Below are positions 42,295 through 51,945 of a DNA stretch of 64,000 bases, piece by piece. The DNA is taken from the NCBI GenBank assembly GCA_964398915.1, contig CAYNOR010000002.1, forward strand, positions 124,001 to 188,000, given 5' to 3'. The number at the start of each line of letters is the position of its first letter. The stretch's first letter is position 1. Made by a program: the position numbers and the translations under genes. Source of the stretch: Tichowtungia sp964398915 (GTDB lineage Bacteria; Verrucomicrobiota; Kiritimatiellia; Kiritimatiellales; Tichowtungiaceae). The notes beneath the pieces were generated by a model. It was not told the origin of the DNA. It saw only the letters and a program-made list of their open reading frames with translations, and ran no database searches.

Positions 42295-44199
42295 ATGCCG
42301 GTTATCACCTTCCAGCCGTCGGGGAAAAGCGTTACGGTCGCAACCGGTTCCAGTTTGCTGGAATGTGCCCGGTTGGCCGAGGTATCTGTCGATGCGCCTT
42401 GCGGAGGGAAGGGCACCTGCGGGAAGTGTATGGTGCGGGTTATTGCCGGATCGGTTGATTCGCAAAGTCTGGGGGCACTTTCGCAGGAGCTGGTGGCAGA
42501 TGGCTATGTACTGGCTTGTAAAACAAAAGTTTTAAGCGATGACCTGATTGTCGAAACTCCGCAGAGAACCGGTTGGGATGGCGGAAAGTTTGTTGAATCG
42601 CTGGAAGAGGAATGTCTTATCCGCCGGGAGCTGCTGCCGGATAAGTGGGAGTTTGATCCGCTGGCTGTCAAATGGTTGATTGAGGTGCCTCCGGCCGGTC
42701 TGGAGGACGGACTTTCTGATTTTGACCGGTTCACACGCGCCCTTCAGCATGAGTGGGGACAATATGATGTTGTCTGCTCCGTTAATGTGCTGAGAGGGCT
42801 GGCCGATACATTGAGACTTGATAACGGGCGGGTGACGGTCTCGCTGGTGCGGGACGGTAATCAAATTCATGTGCTGCGTGTTGAACCGAGCGACGGAACA
42901 GTCCGGAATTATGGAATTGCCGTGGATATCGGAACAACTACCGTGGCGGTTCAGCTCGTTTCGCTGGAAGTCGGTAAAATCATTGCCACACACTCGAACT
43001 ATAACGATCAGATATCCTGCGGATTGGATGTAATCAGCCGCATCAATTATGCCCGGCAGCCTGAACGCCGCGCCGAACTCCGTACGCGTGTTCTGAAAAC
43101 AGTTAATGGACTGATCAAAAAAGCGGCTGGCGCACACGATGTGTCGCCGTCGGAAATTTGCAATGCGGTGATTTCCGGTAATACGACCATGCTGCACCTG
43201 CTGCTTGGACTGAATCCTGAATACATTCGGTTGGAGCCTTATACGCCGACGATCATGAAATCGCTTCATCTGACCGCCGCAGAAGTCGGCATTGAAATCA
43301 ATCCCGATTCATGGGTCTGCCTTTCTCCATGCGTTGGCAGTTATGTCGGCGGCGACATCACAGCCGGACTGCTTTGCACCGATCTGGCAACGGACAGCGC
43401 GGACGTGAATCTTTTCATTGATATCGGAACGAACGGCGAAATCGTGGTGGGTAATTGCGACTTCCTGATGGCTTGTGCCTGCTCAGCCGGTCCGGCATTT
43501 GAAGGCGGCGGCATTGAGTGCGGTATGCGTGCCGCATTGGGTGCTATTGAGCGTGTTGAAGTTGATCCCGCTACGGGCGTCTGCCGTAAATGGACGGTCG
43601 GCGATACGAAACCGGTTGGCATTTGCGGCTCCGGAATGATTGCACTGCTGGCTGATCTTTTTCTGACCGGTTGGATCGATTCCGCCGGGAAAATAAACCG
43701 AGAAAAGCCGTCGCCGGTCATTGAAATAGCCGGGCGCAATGCATTTTATATCTTGGCGACGGCGGAGGAAAGCGGCACGGGTAAGGCGTTGCGGATCAAT
43801 GAAAGCGATATTGAAAATATAATCCGTACTAAGGCCGCGATTTACTCGGCCTGTGCCCTGATGCTGAAGCAGGTCAGCATGACATTCGATGATCTGACCT
43901 GTATCTATATTGCCGGAGGATTCGGTCGTTTTCTGGATTTAGATAAAGCGACAGTCCTCGGACTGATTCCCGACCTGCCGCGTGAAAAATTTAAATATAT
44001 AGGGAATGCATCGCTCATGGGTTCCTACATGACGCTGGTTTCCCGTGATTACTATCAGCGGCAGATCGAACTGGCCAACCGCATGACGTATATCGAACTC
44101 AGCACCGATCCGGCGTATATGGATCAGTACACTGCCGCGCTGTTTCTGCCGCATACGGATGCGGCGCTATTTCCCACGGTTCGCCCGATTAAGAAATAA
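42295..44199 (+). CDS. acsV: Corrinoid protein reductive activator of the acs operon (AcsV/RACo-like)
   Basis: 634 residues. The [2Fe-2S] domain has Cys36, Cys42, Cys45 and Cys75 (CGGKGTCGKC ... CKT). A linker domain at ~90-200 is followed by the ASKHA activator domain: AVDIGTTTVAVQL, ISGNTTMLHLLLG, IDIGTNGEIVV, CSAGPAFEGGG and IAGGFGRFLDL. RACo proteins reduce inactive Co(II) CoFeSP with ATP. The gene directly follows acsC with 15 bases between. It is the last gene of the Wood-Ljungdahl run before the defence island. Confidence 0.93.
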   Translation: MPVITFQPSGKSVTVATGSSLLECARLAEVSVDAPCGGKGTCGKCMVRVIAGSVDSQSLGALSQELVADGYVLACKTKVLSDDLIVETPQRTGWDGGKFVESLEEECLIRRELLPDKWEFDPLAVKWLIEVPPAGLEDGLSDFDRFTRALQHEWGQYDVVCSVNVLRGLADTLRLDNGRVTVSLVRDGNQIHVLRVEPSDGTVRNYGIAVDIGTTTVAVQLVSLEVGKIIATHSNYNDQISCGLDVISRINYARQPERRAELRTRVLKTVNGLIKKAAGAHDVSPSEICNAVISGNTTMLHLLLGLNPEYIRLEPYTPTIMKSLHLTAAEVGIEINPDSWVCLSPCVGSYVGGDITAGLLCTDLATDSADVNLFIDIGTNGEIVVGNCDFLMACACSAGPAFEGGGIECGMRAALGAIERVEVDPATGVCRKWTVGDTKPVGICGSGMIALLADLFLTGWIDSAGKINREKPSPVIEIAGRNAFYILATAEESGTGKALRINESDIENIIRTKAAIYSACALMLKQVSMTFDDLTCIYIAGGFGRFLDLDKATVLGLIPDLPREKFKYIGNASLMGSYMTLVSRDYYQRQIELANRMTYIELSTDPAYMDQYTAALFLPHTDAALFPTVRPIKK

Positions 44200-44335
44200 C
44201 CGTAGAGATTGGCAATCGGGTCGATAATTCGGTAGAAACCTTCCACCCGAGACTATTGTTGAGAGAGGCCGTCCTGTCCGACGGCAATGGAACGCAGTGG
44301 AATGGCAATCTTTGGAACTATACGACAGGAACCTG

Positions 44336-46426
44336 ATGCTGACGGATTATCATGCGAAATATTTTGCCTATGAACTGACGCGCAGGTGTCCGTCGGACAG
44401 TGTGGAGCGGATTGCTTCCACGCTGATGGATTCTCAGGTTGATTTAAATCCCCATCAGGTGGATGCCGCGCTGTTTGCGTTCCGTTCTCCACTTTCCAAA
44501 GGAGCTTTACTGGCCGACGAGGTGGGTCTCGGGAAAACGATTGAAGCCGGGATTGTGCTCGCGCAGAAGTGGGCGGAGCGAAAGAGAAAGATTCTGCTGG
44601 TTTTGCCATCCAGCCTCCGGAAGCAGTGGTACCAGGAGCTTCAGGATAAATTTTATCTTCCGTCGCGGATTCTGGAGTCAGGGAGCTTTAACAAAGCCGT
44701 GAAACAGGGCGTAGCGAATCCGTTTGAGGCCGATGAAATCGTGATTTGCTCTTATCCATTTGCCCGCAATAAAGCGGAATTTCTCCGCAAAGTGCCGTGG
44801 GACTTGGTGGTGATGGATGAAGCGCACCGGCTTCGGAATGTTTATAAACCGGGCAACAAGATTGCAAACGAATTGAAGAAAGCGCTGGAGCACGCTCCGA
44901 AGCTTTTGCTGACCGCGACCCCGTTGCAGAACTCACTGCTCGAACTCTACGGGCTGGTTAGTTTTATTGACGAACACGTCTTCGGCGACCTGAAGAGCTA
45001 CAAAGCGCAATTTTCCCGTCTGACTGGCGATGATGCCTTCGATGATCTGAAAAAACGGTTGGAGCCGGTTTGCAAGCGGACTCTTCGGCGACAGGTGCAG
45101 CCCTATATCAAATACACGGAACGGCAAGCTTACACGCAGGACTTCATCCCGACCCCGGACGAGCAGGTGCTGTACGACATGGTTTCGGATTACCTGTGCC
45201 GTCCGAACCTGATGGCCCTCCCGGCCAGCCAGCGCAGTCTGATGACTCTCATCATGCGCAAGCTACTGGCATCCTCCACCTTTGCCATTGCCGGAGCGCT
45301 CGACTCACTGGCCAACAAGCTGGAACGGATGCTGAAGGAAGACGCCAGACTCATCGCAAAATCCGCCGGAGAAATCGAAGAGGATTTTGAAACCTACGAA
45401 GAATACATGGATGAAGCGGATGAGCCGGAAGATGAAGAGGCTTCCGTCTCGCTGACTCCGGACGAAAAACTGGCCATTCAGCTTGAGATTCAGGACTTAC
45501 GCAGCTTCTACGAATTGGCGATGCAGATCACACAGAACGCCAAAGGGGAAGCTCTTCTTCAGGCGTTGGAAGCTGGGTTTTCCATGGCTCGTGGGCTGGG
45601 GGGCGCGGAGAAGGCGATTATCTTTACCGAATCCCGTCGCACACAAAACTATGTTCTCCAGCTACTTTCGGAAAATGGGTGCGACGGAAAGATTGTCCTG
45701 TTCAACGGCACCAACAGCGACCCGATTGCCAAACAGATTTACTCCGACTGGAAGGCCCGCAACGAAGGCACGGATAAAATAAGTGGCTCGCGTACTGCCG
45801 ACACCCGTGCCGCGCTGGTGGAACACTTCCGGAATAACGCACAAATCATGATCGCCACCGAAGCGGCGGCAGAAGGGATCAATCTTCAGTTCTGCTCTTT
45901 GGTGGTCAACTATGACCTCCCGTGGAACCCGCAGCGCATTGAGCAGCGCATCGGGCGTTGTCACCGCTACGGCCAGAAACACGACGTGGTCGTGGTCAAT
46001 TTCCTCAACCGCAACAACGCCGCCGATCAGCGTGTGTTTGAGCTTCTCTCCGAAAAATTCCAGCTCTTCAAAGGAGTATTCGGGGCATCCGACGAAGTAC
46101 TCGGCGCGATTGAATCCGGCGTCGATTTTGAAAAACGGATTGTTGAGATTTATCAGTCCTGCCGCACACCGGAACAGATTAAGGACGCTTTCGACCTCTT
46201 GCAGGCGGAGATGGGCGGAGAGATTGACGAAAGCCTCAAAAGCACCCGCCAGAAATTGCTGGAGCACTTCGATACCGAAGTGGCTGAAAAACTGAAGGTG
46301 TACGACGCGCAGAGTAAAGAGGCGCTCAGCCGCTACGAAGCTCTACTTTGGCGGATGACCCGGCATCTGTTGGCTGGACAGGCCGAGTTTGATGACGAGA
46401 AGCTCTGCTTCAAACACAAAAAATAA
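44336..46426 (+). CDS. SNF2/RapA-type helicase of the defence island, N-terminal part (in-frame stop)
   Basis: About 696 residues if started at the ATG at 44336 (MLTDYHAKYFAYELTRRC, the expected family start); a GTG at 44297 is also open. Walker A is DEVGLGKTIEAG near residue 62, the box II motif is VMDEAHRLRN near 160 and the second helicase domain has YDLPWNPQRIEQRIGRCHRYGQ near 540. Such proteins accompany many restriction and phage-defence loci. The frame ends at a single TAA (46424), and the same frame continues open to 47176 with the rest of the protein. The gene is therefore probably split by one nonsense change. Confidence 0.85.
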   Translation: MLTDYHAKYFAYELTRRCPSDSVERIASTLMDSQVDLNPHQVDAALFAFRSPLSKGALLADEVGLGKTIEAGIVLAQKWAERKRKILLVLPSSLRKQWYQELQDKFYLPSRILESGSFNKAVKQGVANPFEADEIVICSYPFARNKAEFLRKVPWDLVVMDEAHRLRNVYKPGNKIANELKKALEHAPKLLLTATPLQNSLLELYGLVSFIDEHVFGDLKSYKAQFSRLTGDDAFDDLKKRLEPVCKRTLRRQVQPYIKYTERQAYTQDFIPTPDEQVLYDMVSDYLCRPNLMALPASQRSLMTLIMRKLLASSTFAIAGALDSLANKLERMLKEDARLIAKSAGEIEEDFETYEEYMDEADEPEDEEASVSLTPDEKLAIQLEIQDLRSFYELAMQITQNAKGEALLQALEAGFSMARGLGGAEKAIIFTESRRTQNYVLQLLSENGCDGKIVLFNGTNSDPIAKQIYSDWKARNEGTDKISGSRTADTRAALVEHFRNNAQIMIATEAAAEGINLQFCSLVVNYDLPWNPQRIEQRIGRCHRYGQKHDVVVVNFLNRNNAADQRVFELLSEKFQLFKGVFGASDEVLGAIESGVDFEKRIVEIYQSCRTPEQIKDAFDLLQAEMGGEIDESLKSTRQKLLEHFDTEVAEKLKVYDAQSKEALSRYEALLWRMTRHLLAGQAEFDDEKLCFKHKK

Positions 46427-47176
46427 ACCTATTGCCTGAAATCCGGCGTCAAAGTCAGAGAGCTGGCAGCCGGACATCAATACCGGCTGAACCACCCATT
46501 GGCGCAGAAGCTGATCAAAGAAGCCAAAGAGCAGGAGCTGGCTCCGGTTGAAATCACCTTCGACTACACCGGTAGCGGCAAGAACATCAGCATTCTGAAG
46601 TCGTTGGTTGGGAAGAGCGGAACGCTGACTGCACAGCACTTTTCGGTCAGTGCTCTGGAAGCGGAGGACTATATTCTGTTTGGGGCGTGCATGGATAACG
46701 GAAAGGAACTGGATGACGACCAGTGCCGTCGTTTGTTCGACCTGCCCGGGGAAACCGGTTCAAGAGCTATTCAGAAGAGCCAGCAAAGCACAAAAATTCT
46801 GGAGAAAAAGCAGAAGGCCTTACTGGGGGAAATTTCAGAGCGTAACGCGGTCTTTTTTGATGAGGAAATGGAAAAGCTCGAAAAGTGGGCCGAGGATCGC
46901 CGCGTTACCCTCAAGACGGTGCTGAAAGAACAGGATGAGCTGATAAAAGAGCTTAAAAAAGAGGCGCGCCGGGCGCATAGTCTGCCGGACAAATTGGGAT
47001 TGCAGAAAAAAATCCGCGACTTGCAGAAAAAACGGGATGAAGCTTGGCGCAGTTATGATGACGCCGCCCGGACGATTGAAGAGCAGAAAGATGAATTGAT
47101 CGACAAAGTGGAAAAGCAGCTGAAATGTAATACCTTCAGCAAAGAAATTTTTACGGTGGCATGGAATATCAAGTAG
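46427..47176 (+). pseudogene. C-terminal part of the same SNF2 helicase, downstream of the in-frame TAA
   Basis: The reading frame is unbroken from the codon after the TAA (YCLKSGVKVRELAAGHQYRL then NHPLAQKLIKEAKEQ) to the TAG-free end at 47176, about 250 codons. The part after 46800 is a long charged coiled coil (KAQK-type repeats, EEMEKLEKWAEDRRVTLK). A TTG at 46499 could start a separate protein of 225 residues. Either readthrough, a split two-chain protein or plain decay would explain the layout. Confidence 0.75.
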
Positions 47177-47186
47177 GAATCGGGTT

Positions 47187-48791
47187 ATGGGAAAACCATT
47201 AAGCGCTAAGGATCAGTGGGTTGTTAATGTTTTGGCAGCCTCTGAGAACGAACATTTAGATTTTAAGCGGATTGGCAATGTAAGTAGCGTTGTTAAGACG
47301 GCTTGTTCTTTAGCAAACGGAGACGGCGGCTTTATTGTTCTTGGAGTTGGCGATCAAAAACAGGGAACCGGAGAAGCGCGTCTTTTTGGTACGGAAGAGA
47401 ATCCGGAAGCTCTTGGCGAAATTAAAAGAGCCTTCCTAGATCAGATTGTTCCTCCGCTTGCCCCGCCGGAAATCGAATCTCCCGCCTATCAAGATATCTC
47501 CATAGAAAAAAGTGACGGTTCCGTGGTCACCGTGGTTATCATACGCATTGAAAAAAGCAGCACGGTTCACTCAACCAACAATACAACCTATCTGCGGTCA
47601 GGCAGTCAGAACCGTCAAATTGGAGCCCAGGAAATTCATCGTCTTTGCCTGCGGCGTGGCGTGGAGTCGGTGGTAAGCCAGCCGGTTGATGTTCCGGTTG
47701 AACTGCTTGAAACCGAGTGGTGGCAGGAATATGCCAAACAAAGAAAGTTGACCCGCCCGTTTGCAGATGCCGCAAAGCACCTTGGTCTGGTCATTCTGGA
47801 TAAAGAGAAGTGGAAGCCGACAGTCGGGGCAGTTTTACTTTTTGCTGAAGAACCCAACGGCCTGCTCAAAAGAAAATGTGCGATTCGTATTTTCCATTAT
47901 CGTGGGCATGAAGTGGAATATGGTGCCGATCCGAACCTGTTACATCCGCCCGTCACCGTTACCGGCCCGATCTTAAAACAGATTCGGGAAGCGGTTGCTG
48001 CCGTTGGTCGGGAGCTGGACAGCGGCATTCAGCGAACGGCGCAGGGATTTGAATTAAAGCAACAATATCCCCGTCAGGTGGTGCAAGAGGCAATTACCAA
48101 TGCGGTACTGCACCGCGATTATTATGTGTCTGGAGACATTCACATCCGGATCTTTACCAACCGTATTGAAGTGGAAAGCCCGGGACTCTTTCCGGGGGCG
48201 ATCACTCCTCAGAACATCGGGGTCGCAGGGAGCAAGCCTCGGAATCCAATGCTTACGGATCATGTCCGTGAATTTCCAAACCCGCCGAACCTCGATGCCG
48301 GGGAGGGCGTTCGGATGATGCGGAACACCATGAGCCGAATGGGTCTTTATCCTCCTGTTTTTACAGAGGTCACTGAAAAAAACAAAGAGGCTGTTCTGGT
48401 TCGGATATCCAACGAAGCAAAGCTGTCAGAGTGGGAGCTGATTAAGGACTATCTGGAAAGGCACGAATCCATCAGCAACAAGGAATTGAGAACCATATTG
48501 AACCTCCCGGATACTGAGAAATACAAAGCCTCCCGCTTCTTGACTGGGTGGGTGGAGTCCGGTCATTTGCGAATCCAGAATCCAGAAGCTGGAACACGGA
48601 GCAGGAAATATGTTCTCGGAAGCTCAAAGGATTTGGTTGCAAGCCCGCTTGCAATCAATGGGAGTGAAAGCTTTATCTCATTGATTGGCAAAGGATTGTG
48701 GAATACGTTGCTTGCAGCAGAAGAGGCAAAGAGGAAGAAACCGGCCGTTGCGGCGCGACCGGCGCAGGCTTTGAAGGGAACGAAACAATGA
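47187..48791 (+). CDS. Schlafen/AlbA_2 domain protein with GHKL-type ATPase region
   Basis: 534 residues. Residues ~12-140 form an AlbA_2 domain (ENEHLDFKRIG, KTACSLANGDGGFIVLGVG, TTYLRSGSQNRQ). Residues ~250-400 form an HATPase_c_4-like domain (VVQEAITNAVLHRDYYVSGDI and ESPGLFPGAITPQNI). The last ~100 residues look like a winged helix. Such proteins are often listed as transcriptional regulators or RecG-like and occur in defence islands. It is the second gene of the restriction operon and overlaps the methylase start. Confidence 0.82.
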   Translation: MGKPLSAKDQWVVNVLAASENEHLDFKRIGNVSSVVKTACSLANGDGGFIVLGVGDQKQGTGEARLFGTEENPEALGEIKRAFLDQIVPPLAPPEIESPAYQDISIEKSDGSVVTVVIIRIEKSSTVHSTNNTTYLRSGSQNRQIGAQEIHRLCLRRGVESVVSQPVDVPVELLETEWWQEYAKQRKLTRPFADAAKHLGLVILDKEKWKPTVGAVLLFAEEPNGLLKRKCAIRIFHYRGHEVEYGADPNLLHPPVTVTGPILKQIREAVAAVGRELDSGIQRTAQGFELKQQYPRQVVQEAITNAVLHRDYYVSGDIHIRIFTNRIEVESPGLFPGAITPQNIGVAGSKPRNPMLTDHVREFPNPPNLDAGEGVRMMRNTMSRMGLYPPVFTEVTEKNKEAVLVRISNEAKLSEWELIKDYLERHESISNKELRTILNLPDTEKYKASRFLTGWVESGHLRIQNPEAGTRSRKYVLGSSKDLVASPLAINGSESFISLIGKGLWNTLLAAEEAKRKKPAVAARPAQALKGTKQ

Positions 48792-50830
48792 GTAAACCGG
48801 AACCGATGGAACTGACTTCGCAGAAGATCACGGAAGAGCAGAAGGCCAAACTGCGGCAGCTCTTTCCTGAGGTGTTCACGGAAGGAAAGGTTGATTTTGA
48901 CCGGCTGAAGCTGACGCTGGGTGAAGAGGCCGACGACGGCGTCGAGCGCTACGGCATGAGCTGGCCGGGCAAACGCGACTGCTTCAAAGTCATTCAACAG
49001 CCCTCCGCCGGAACGCTCAAACCCTGCAAGGCGGAATCGGTCAACTTTGACGGTACCGAAAATCTGTTTATTGAAGGCGATAATCTGGAAGCGCTGAAGC
49101 TGCTGCAGAAGAGCTATTACGGCAAGGTCAAGATGATCTACATCGACCCGCCCTACAACACCGGCAAGGAGTTCATCTATCCCGACAACTTTAAGGAAAA
49201 CCTCGACACCTACCTCGAATACACCGGGCAGACGGATGAGAGTGGAAAGAAATTTTCCACCAACACCGAGTCCGAAGGACGCTTCCACTCCAAATGGCTC
49301 AACATGATGTATCCGCGCCTCTTCCTCGCCCGCAACCTGCTCCGCGACGATGGCGTCATTTTTATCTCCATTGACGAAAATGAAGTTTCCAACCTTCGTA
49401 AACTCTGCGACGAGATGTTCGGGGAGGAAAACTATTGCGGGGAAATCATTTGGAAGAACAGCAGCAAAAACGATCAGGACTACATATCGATTCAGCACGA
49501 ATATATTCTGGCCTACGTCAAAGACAAAACCTCAAACAAGGGCCTCTGGCAGGAAAAAAAAGAAGGACTGGATCAGATTTACGATGCGTTCACTGGGTTC
49601 CGAGCCAAGCACGGGAACGATTGGAAGGCGATCCATCAAGCGGCGCTGGAATGGTATAAGCAATTCCCTCTATCTCACCCGATCAGTGCCAGTAAGCATT
49701 ACAGCTGGATGGATGAACAAGGCGTGTACTTCCCTGCTGATATTTCCGGCCCGAATTTTGGGCAGTATAGGTTCGATGTATTGCATCCGGAAACGAAGCA
49801 GGTTTGCAAAGAGCCTGCCAGCGGATGGCGATATCCGGAAGAGACGATGCGTAAACGAATCACTGACAAACTGGTTCATTTTGGTGATGATCACACCACG
49901 GTTCCCTGCAATAAGACCTATCTAAAAGAAACGGAGTTCCAAAGCCTTTGCAGCATCAAATTTCAAGACAGCCGAGCTGCGTCAAACAGGCTGGCGGCAC
50001 TCTTTGGGGTGAAGCTGTTCACAAACCCGAAGGATGAAATCCTTTTGAAGGATATGTTTAAAGCTGTCGGCGTAAAGGGCGACGATATCGTTTTGGACTT
50101 CTTTGCAGGTTCCGGGACAACATTTCAGGCCGTCATGGAGCTGAACCACGAGCAAGGAAGTCTGTGTAGGTCGATTTTGGTGCAGTTGCCGGAAGACCTG
50201 CGTGTGATGGAGAAGACGGCCACTGGCTCCTCAAAAAAGGCCGTGGAAAATGCCATAAAGTACCTTAACGAGCTGGGATTGCCGGAAAATATTAGTGAGA
50301 TTGGAAAACAGCGAGCTCGTTTGTTTATTCAAAAGTTGGAAACCGAAGCGAAGAACCCAGAGAGCGACCTGTTCGATACTCCGGCAGTCGATAAAAAACC
50401 GGCTGCGAAACCCGGCTTCAAGGTGTTCAAGCTGGATCGATCAAACTTCAAGGCGTGGCAGGCGGAGGCGGCGGACGGTATCACCGCCGAGGCAATTGCC
50501 AAACAGCTGGAGCTGGGTGTTGATCACCTTGATCCGAAAAGCACGCCGGACGATATTCTGTATGAACTGCTGATGAAGTCCGGGTTTGAGCTGACCGCGA
50601 AGGTCGAAACGCTGAAGCTGGCCGACAAAACCGTCTATTCCATCGCGGGCGGCGCGTTGCTGATCTGCCTGGAGCCTGCGCTGACCAAAGAGGTGATTAC
50701 GGCGATGGCGAAGCTGTCACCGGCGCGGGTGCTTTGCCTCGACCGCGGCTTTGCCGGGAACGACCAGCTCAAAACCAACGCCGTGCAGATTATGAAATCC
50801 CACGAGGTTGAAGATTTCCGGACGGTGTAA
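48788..50830 (+). CDS. mod: Type III restriction-modification DNA methyltransferase (Mod)
   Basis: 680 residues from the ATG at 48788, which overlaps the preceding stop (ATGA). Beta-class N6-adenine methylase order is seen: the catalytic motif IV DPPYNTG near residue 120 comes before the SAM motif DFFAGSGTT near residue 435. The middle ~200 residues are the target-recognition part (a variable region with SASKHYSWMDEQG). A C-terminal region of ~90 residues couples to Res. All motifs look intact, so methylation may still work even though the Res gene is damaged. Confidence 0.92.
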   Translation: MSKPEPMELTSQKITEEQKAKLRQLFPEVFTEGKVDFDRLKLTLGEEADDGVERYGMSWPGKRDCFKVIQQPSAGTLKPCKAESVNFDGTENLFIEGDNLEALKLLQKSYYGKVKMIYIDPPYNTGKEFIYPDNFKENLDTYLEYTGQTDESGKKFSTNTESEGRFHSKWLNMMYPRLFLARNLLRDDGVIFISIDENEVSNLRKLCDEMFGEENYCGEIIWKNSSKNDQDYISIQHEYILAYVKDKTSNKGLWQEKKEGLDQIYDAFTGFRAKHGNDWKAIHQAALEWYKQFPLSHPISASKHYSWMDEQGVYFPADISGPNFGQYRFDVLHPETKQVCKEPASGWRYPEETMRKRITDKLVHFGDDHTTVPCNKTYLKETEFQSLCSIKFQDSRAASNRLAALFGVKLFTNPKDEILLKDMFKAVGVKGDDIVLDFFAGSGTTFQAVMELNHEQGSLCRSILVQLPEDLRVMEKTATGSSKKAVENAIKYLNELGLPENISEIGKQRARLFIQKLETEAKNPESDLFDTPAVDKKPAAKPGFKVFKLDRSNFKAWQAEAADGITAEAIAKQLELGVDHLDPKSTPDDILYELLMKSGFELTAKVETLKLADKTVYSIAGGALLICLEPALTKEVITAMAKLSPARVLCLDRGFAGNDQLKTNAVQIMKSHEVEDFRTV

Positions 50831-50844
50831 AAGGAGAAAAAGTA

Positions 50845-51945
50845 ATGAGTGATATTAAGACGACCAGAACGCAGGATATTAATGAGTTTCTCTCATGGCA
50901 TAAACGGGGGGAGCTTCTGCTTTCACCAAAGTATCAGCGAAACTCTGTTTGGAATCAGAATGCAAAGTCGTACTTAATCGACACTATTCTTGAGGGATTG
51001 CCGGTTCCTCCTATTTTTATACAGCAAAAAATTGATGTGTCCGCCGGAAAAACTTTCCGTGAGGTTATTGATGGACAGCAACGACTTCGCACAATACTCG
51101 ATTACGTAGACGATAAGTTTCCTATCTTAAAATCGCATAATAAAGATTATGGAGACCTCCTCTATAGTCAGCTCCCATATCCTGTAAAAGAAAAGATCTT
51201 AGGATTCGAGCTATCTGTTGAGGTAATCAAAACAACAGACGACGCAGTGATCTACGATATGTTTGCTCGTTTAAATACAAACAGTATGACGCTTAACAGG
51301 CAAGAGCTTCGGAATGCTCAGTACTGGGGGTTGTTCAAGGTGTTTGTATACGGAATGACAAAACGTCTTAAGGATTTATTTATCAATCTGGGAACTTTTA
51401 CCGTTCAACAATTTGCTCGAATGCAGGATGCTGAACTGGTGTCCGGACTGGCGATGCTCACGATAGATGGCGTACTTACGGAGACCCCTACGGTTATTAA
51501 CTCTTACTATAAAAAATATGACGATAAGTTTGAGACTCTTGACATTATTGAAGACCAACTTATGGCAGTGACGGCTGTAATAGGTGAATTGATAGATGAT
51601 CATGACTTCCAAACACGGTTTTTCCATCGTAAAGTAGCATTTTACACTTTGTACGCATTTCTTTCACACCAGATGTTTGGTCTTCCGGCCTGTGAATTAA
51701 GTCGCATCGATCAGTTGTCCGCAGATGCTATTCTCGGTAACACTGGGAAACTTAAGAATATTCTCACAGAGTTCGAATCCTATCTGGAGCGAGCACAGGC
51801 TCCAGCGGATCAGCAAACACTTGATGAAGAGGCTCAGATTCGTTTTTCAAAATTCCTCGATTATCATAAGTCTCGAACAACCAGCGCAAAGGAACGCCGC
51901 CTTCGTATTCAGTTTTTGAACGACTTTGTTGCAGAGCGAATGTAA
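50845..51945 (+). CDS. DUF262 domain protein (GmrSD N-terminal/ParB-like)
   Basis: 366 residues. The DUF262 hallmark is present: SPKYQRNSVWNQNAKSYLID near residue 30 and the catalytic-type EVIDGQQRLRTILDY near 75. GmrSD proteins with this domain act against glucosylated phage DNA, and stand-alone DUF262 proteins pair with HEPN-like partners. It sits between mod and res, which is unusual for a type III locus. Its TAA overlaps the ATG of the next gene, so the two are coupled. Base use here looks more AT-rich than in its neighbours, a sign of separate origin. Confidence 0.85.
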   Translation: MSDIKTTRTQDINEFLSWHKRGELLLSPKYQRNSVWNQNAKSYLIDTILEGLPVPPIFIQQKIDVSAGKTFREVIDGQQRLRTILDYVDDKFPILKSHNKDYGDLLYSQLPYPVKEKILGFELSVEVIKTTDDAVIYDMFARLNTNSMTLNRQELRNAQYWGLFKVFVYGMTKRLKDLFINLGTFTVQQFARMQDAELVSGLAMLTIDGVLTETPTVINSYYKKYDDKFETLDIIEDQLMAVTAVIGELIDDHDFQTRFFHRKVAFYTLYAFLSHQMFGLPACELSRIDQLSADAILGNTGKLKNILTEFESYLERAQAPADQQTLDEEAQIRFSKFLDYHKSRTTSAKERRLRIQFLNDFVAERM

